A stretch of DNA of 9,024 nt from PVC group bacterium (GTDB lineage: Bacteria; Verrucomicrobiota; Kiritimatiellia; UBA8416). The notes beneath the pieces were generated by a model. That model did no database searches. It was not told the origin of the DNA and saw only the letters and a program-made list of their open reading frames with translations. Shown here piece by piece: positions 6,216-9,024 of the stretch. Position 1 is the first letter of the stretch; each line of letters opens with the position of its first letter. The translations under genes and the position numbers were made by a program. The stretch spans positions 1 to 9,024 of the forward strand of contig PWYP01000106.1 of assembly GCA_003567805.1 (NCBI GenBank), given 5' to 3'.

Positions 6216-6285
6216 ATCCCCCGCCGTACAGACAAGACAGCATTCTCCATTATCTCACGAGACAAAACCTAAAAATACTCCATAC

Positions 6286-6314
6286 TTGACACGACAACCC
6301 CAGTCGGCTAATTT
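6286..6314 (+). promoter_or_regulatory. Predicted sigma70 promoter of rpsU
   Basis: A perfect -35 TTGACA (6286-6291) and a -10 TAATTT (6309-6314) are separated by 17 bases. Transcription would begin near 6321 and give a leader of about 97 nt before rpsU. It is the best promoter-like pair I found in the window. Confidence 0.65.
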
Positions 6315-6333
6315 CCCACACTCATTCATATTC

Positions 6334-6384
6334 TTAGCGAATGTTGGTTTTCAACTCTGCCTGTATGCAGGTTGGCATCGCTAA
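6334..6384 (+). promoter_or_regulatory. Structured 5' leader element upstream of rpsU
   Basis: An outer stem pairs TTAGCGAATG (6334-6343) with CATCGCTAA (6376-6384) through nine base pairs with one bulged A. Inside it two small hairpins can form: GTTG/CAAC (6343-6346, 6352-6355) and CCTG/CAGG (6360-6363, 6368-6371, loop TATG). The result looks like a three-way junction. It lies wholly within the predicted rpsU leader and is not followed by a T-run, so it is not a simple terminator. Ribosomal protein genes are often autoregulated through such leaders; that role here is inference. Confidence 0.4.
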
Positions 6385-6417
6385 AATAGTAGGACAGTAA
6401 GGATTGGTGATTTCGCA

Positions 6418-6600
6418 GTGATCGAAATTAAAATGAAAAAAGGAGAGCCTGTAGAACGCGCTCTCCGCCGGCTCAAGAAAGTAATGGACAAAGAAGGCAT
6501 GATGAAACAGTTACGTGCCAACCGTTATTTTGAAAAGCCAAGCGAAAAACGGCGTCGTAAATCTGCACGGGCACGCTCGCGCATATTGTCTGGACGCTAA
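6418..6600 (+). CDS. rpsU: Small ribosomal subunit protein bS21
   Basis: The 60-residue, strongly basic protein has the bS21 pattern: KKGEPVERALRRLKKVMDKEG, then RYFEKPSEKRRRK and an Arg/Lys-rich tail. bS21 sits near the anti-Shine-Dalgarno end of 16S rRNA in the 30S subunit and helps initiate translation. The start used is GTG at 6418, giving MIEIKMKKGEP, because family members usually have a short strand (such as PVIKV or EVKIR) before the GEP motif. The nearest AAGGA (6399-6403) is 14 nt away, which is long. The alternative ATG at 6433 would cut off that strand. Its own promoter and leader precede it. Confidence 0.9.
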   Translation: MIEIKMKKGEPVERALRRLKKVMDKEGMMKQLRANRYFEKPSEKRRRKSARARSRILSGR

Positions 6601-6641
6601 CGCACACCGTACAATACGCAATGCAACCATGCTGGTAATGC

Positions 6642-7565
6642 ATGACCACATTATCTGTATCAACGCACTGGATCGCGCATCTTCACGATGACGGTAGCGC
6701 GATGATCGACGCTATCAATGATGCAGGCTTCACAAATGTGGAGCTTGGCTACGATACACTACCTCATCTCGTACCTGGTATTGAGAAAGCCGTTGCTGAC
6801 CAACGGGTATCCGTACGAAGCTTGCACAACTTCTGTCCGGTACCAGACACCTTTTCCAAAGGGCATCCTGAACTATTTTCGCTCTCCTCCCTGAACGATG
6901 GAGAGCGTCAAAGTGCCGTATATCATACGCGCAAAACCATTACATTTGCAGCCAGCCTGGGATCCACAGCCGTTGTTTCTCATGCGGGAAATGTAAGTAT
7001 GCGGCGCTTTACCGAAAAATTCACCAAGCTCTACAACAAGGATAAAACTAATACGCCCCGATACGACCGATTGCGCGCCAAAGCGAGCGAGACCCGCAGA
7101 ATGCCTGCCATGTCACACTTCAGCGCCCTATGCCGATCCGTTGAGGAACTACTACCCACACTCGAAGAATTGCAGATAAAATTGGCATTCGAAAATCTAC
7201 CTTCTTTTGAGGCCATTCCCTCCATCGAAGAGCAAGAAGCCCTATTTGAGAAATTCCCCTCGCCCTATCTCTGCTACTGGCACGACTTCGGTCATGCACA
7301 AGTCATGCAAAACCTACGCTTGGCACCTCACGTTCATCGATTGCAACGATTTCATGCCCGTACCGCCGGTGTACATATTCATGACACCGCAGGGACGGAA
7401 GATGCCCACATCATGCCCCCTATGGCAAATGGGATTCATTGGGAATATACAGACAAATGGATAAACCATGACTGGTGCCTTGTGTTGGAGCCCAGACCAG
7501 GCACCACCACAGAAGAAGTCCAGACCGCAGTACAATTTCTTGAAAACATCTGGCAGCTAAAATGA
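6642..7565 (+). CDS. TIM-barrel sugar phosphate isomerase/epimerase-like protein
   Basis: The 307-residue protein resembles the AP-endonuclease-2 / xylose-isomerase-like TIM-barrel superfamily. Candidate metal and substrate ligands lie at barrel strand ends: E34 (VELGYD), H62 (SLHNFCP), H114 (VVSHAGN), E184 (LAFENLPS), H214-D215-H218 (YWHDFGH), H245/H247/D248 (GVHIHDTAG) and E283 (LVLEPRP). In this fold E184, D215, a His and E283 would be the divalent-metal set. Substrates vary widely (sugars, inosose, hydroxypyruvate, abasic DNA), so I assign no reaction. The middle (about 120-155) is basic and poorly structured in appearance. The ATG at 6642 has only a weak GGTAATG-like site. It lies 41 nt after rpsU and may be cotranscribed. 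Confidence 0.85.
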   Translation: MTTLSVSTHWIAHLHDDGSAMIDAINDAGFTNVELGYDTLPHLVPGIEKAVADQRVSVRSLHNFCPVPDTFSKGHPELFSLSSLNDGERQSAVYHTRKTITFAASLGSTAVVSHAGNVSMRRFTEKFTKLYNKDKTNTPRYDRLRAKASETRRMPAMSHFSALCRSVEELLPTLEELQIKLAFENLPSFEAIPSIEEQEALFEKFPSPYLCYWHDFGHAQVMQNLRLAPHVHRLQRFHARTAGVHIHDTAGTEDAHIMPPMANGIHWEYTDKWINHDWCLVLEPRPGTTTEEVQTAVQFLENIWQLK

Positions 7566-7598
7566 GCCCAATAACGCCCGTTTTGGGATGAGAGTTCC

Positions 7599-8315
7599 TC
7601 ATTTCTGCCGCAAAAGCAATTGGGCCATTTCCTTGTGCTGACGATATTGCGGGAATTGCCTTTCTAAACGCCGAAATGCCTCGGGATGATCGATCCGACG
7701 ACCATTCCGCATAACGGGTGGAACCACCAGATGCAGCATTTCGTGATATAAGATATAGCGCACAAAATCCTCCGGAATATTCTTATGATCCAGAAAAGGA
7801 TGAATCCGAATCAAACGCGTTTCGACGTTGCAGCTACCATAGCGAATCGAACGTCTTCGGACCCCGGTACCACCTCGGCGACCCCACCCTACACGATAGC
7901 GCAACGCGCCCCCGAAATAGGTATTGTTCACATCCTCTGCCAAAGCCTGCAAATCATACACCTGTCCACGAGTATGGCACGGGATCACATGCGAAGGTTC
8001 ACCTACAGCGATAGTACGAGCATACGCGCAAACATCTGCCCAATGGCGCTTTCTCCGCGTGCGCACATACGCCACCAATGCAGCAAGCACATCATCCGGT
8101 GCCGAGGCAAACGTTTCGTGTAGCCGAAGCCTCGCATGCCGTTCCGCGACAAAATGCACAGATGCCATGGCAACCCGATTCCGGGTAAGCACCAATTCCA
8201 CCCGCATGCCGGTGCGCTCCGACAGCGTACGTCGTAAACTTTCGCAAGCACGCGACCGTTGTAAAATCGGGTTTCCTCTGTGCTCGAGAACTTTGAACTC
8301 TAATTGCTCACTCAT
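7599..8315 (-). CDS. SprT-like zinc metalloprotease-fold protein
   Basis: The 238-residue protein has the SprT/Spartan-type zinc site. Counting from the ATG at 8313-8315, HEMLH is at 191-195 and the probable third ligand is H210 in DHPEAFRRLERQFP. The preceding YGSC...RLIRIHPFLD...PEDFVRYILYHEMLH is the usual SprT core, and DVNNTYFGGAL at about 128 is the common SprT start. Human Spartan cuts DNA-protein crosslinks; bacterial SprT proteins are little studied, so a protease role is inferred. The N-terminal 110 residues (QRSRACESLRRTLSER..., AALVAYVRTRRKRH) are Arg/His-rich and not recognised by me. The frame also opens at TTG 8319-8321; neither start has a clear ribosome site. It is convergent with the TIM-barrel gene, 33 nt apart. 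Confidence 0.85.
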   Translation of the reverse strand: MSEQLEFKVLEHRGNPILQRSRACESLRRTLSERTGMRVELVLTRNRVAMASVHFVAERHARLRLHETFASAPDDVLAALVAYVRTRRKRHWADVCAYARTIAVGEPSHVIPCHTRGQVYDLQALAEDVNNTYFGGALRYRVGWGRRGGTGVRRRSIRYGSCNVETRLIRIHPFLDHKNIPEDFVRYILYHEMLHLVVPPVMRNGRRIDHPEAFRRLERQFPQYRQHKEMAQLLLRQK

Positions 8316-8416
8316 TCGCAATACTTATACAGGAATCTACTTTACCAGACCAATAGAATACAGATAGCATAGGCGTTTTTTAAACATTTGAATTAATGCC
8401 ACGAAGCACATATTGC

Positions 8417-9024
8417 ATGAAATCTCCTCCTCCGCAAAACAATACCGTACCGATCACCATCGCTCGCCTCGAAAAATGGGGCGGCATGCAAGTCTTGCGC
8501 GAAGCCCGCAACCTCGTCGAGCAGGGACTCGTTCTCCAGGCAGAATACGCCCCTCCTTATATCCGGGGGACGCTCATGCAAAATCACCGCGAATTCAAAA
8601 CCAGCCTGCGCATTTTGCGGGATGGAAATGTAGAGAGCGAATGCCCATGCTACGCCAATCGCGAACGCGGCATGATCTGTAGCCATGTCATCGCTCTCGG
8701 CCTATGGATCGCGAGTCGGTCGGCGGACCCGGAACGCGACAGAAAAATTGCAGCAGAACAACGTCAAGCTGATCGGCTTGCGGCGCTGGACGAAGACATT
8801 TTCCTCAAACGAGCCCCCTACGGAACGTCTGGCAGTCTTCCCGTTGAACTCATCGTCACACTGGATCCTGCCTGGATGGATGGCGTGACGCAAGATGCCA
8901 TCCCCATCGAAGTGCATGTAAAATCAGGAAAAAAAACAGTCCCGATTGATCGTGTTCCCAAAGACACCGTACTAGGATTACACAAACCAGACGAAACATT
9001 GCTTTTTGCCCTTGAAGACATTGC
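8417..9024 (+). CDS. SWIM zinc-finger protein, probably N-terminus of an SNF2-type helicase (partial)
   Basis: An open frame from ATG 8417 runs off the window, giving 202 full codons. It begins MKSPPPQNNTVPITIARL. Residues 76-90 form a SWIM zinc finger, C76-x-C78-x9-C88-x-H90 (CPCYANRERGMICSHVIAL). The finger follows a short region with QAEYAPPYIRGTLMQN and EFKTSLRI, a usual arrangement for SWIM domains that bind or display RNA/DNA-related sequences. In bacteria an N-terminal SWIM domain is often followed by an SNF2 ATPase/helicase; that downstream part is not visible, so the helicase call is inference. The second half (PVELIVTLDPAWMDG...VPKDTVLGLHKPDETLLF) I do not recognise. It is divergent from the SprT-like gene, with 101 bp between. 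No clear Shine-Dalgarno is seen. Confidence 0.75.
   Translation, partial: MKSPPPQNNTVPITIARLEKWGGMQVLREARNLVEQGLVLQAEYAPPYIRGTLMQNHREFKTSLRILRDGNVESECPCYANRERGMICSHVIALGLWIASRSADPERDRKIAAEQRQADRLAALDEDIFLKRAPYGTSGSLPVELIVTLDPAWMDGVTQDAIPIEVHVKSGKKTVPIDRVPKDTVLGLHKPDETLLFALEDI

Noticed and set aside
7566..7602. Hairpin ATGAG-agttc-CTCAT between the convergent genes as a shared terminator
   Set aside because: Stem of only 5 bp, it overlaps the stop codon of the SprT-like gene, and no T-run follows on either strand.
7924..8367. 147-codon plus-strand open frame opposite the SprT-like gene
   Set aside because: Ser/Arg/Thr-rich shadow translation; the minus frame has the HEMLH zinc motif.
1..9024. 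CRISPR array, integron or complete insertion sequence
   Set aside because: No regularly spaced repeats, attC-like sites, transposase frame or terminal inverted repeats were seen.

Overview
The window is ordinary chromosomal bacterial sequence of moderate GC, with a dense mix of housekeeping and accessory genes. No gene identifies the organism firmly. The bS21 sequence, the FeS-type photolyase, the SWIM-domain protein and the TIM-barrel genes would fit a Gram-negative member of the Verrucomicrobiota/PVC group. That is a low-confidence guess from general recall, not a measurement.

Left part (1-3066), all on the minus strand. In transcription order it holds a broken 5' copy of yifB, a VapBC-type toxin-antitoxin pair, the intact yifB/comM-type AAA+ ATPase gene, and a metal-hydrolase-like gene that runs off the window. 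The genes are tightly packed: antitoxin and toxin overlap by 14 nt, yifB starts 9 nt after the toxin stop with its Shine-Dalgarno overlapping that stop, and the hydrolase starts 13 nt after yifB with its Shine-Dalgarno overlapping the yifB stop. The broken yifB copy is about 96% identical to the intact gene. It lacks exactly 357 bp between two 9-bp direct repeats, has lost the ATG, and stops within the Walker A motif. The toxin-antitoxin pair therefore sits between a dead yifB 5' fragment and the live yifB gene.

Middle part (3067-6038). A minus-strand FeS-cluster photolyase (PhrB/CryPro type) is divergent from a plus-strand pair made of a pterin-4a-carbinolamine dehydratase and an AEC-family permease.

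Right part (6039-9024). It holds a tRNA-Leu(GAG), a good sigma70-type promoter, a structured leader and rpsU (bS21), then a TIM-barrel isomerase/epimerase-like gene. Convergent to that is a minus-strand SprT-like zinc metalloprotease-fold gene. Divergent from the SprT-like gene is the 5' part of a SWIM zinc-finger protein that leaves the window. No gene-free stretch exceeds 300 bases; the longest is 6216-6417, which holds the rpsU promoter and leader. I saw no CRISPR array, rRNA or complete insertion sequence. The main point of interest is the partial yifB duplication with the toxin-antitoxin insertion.
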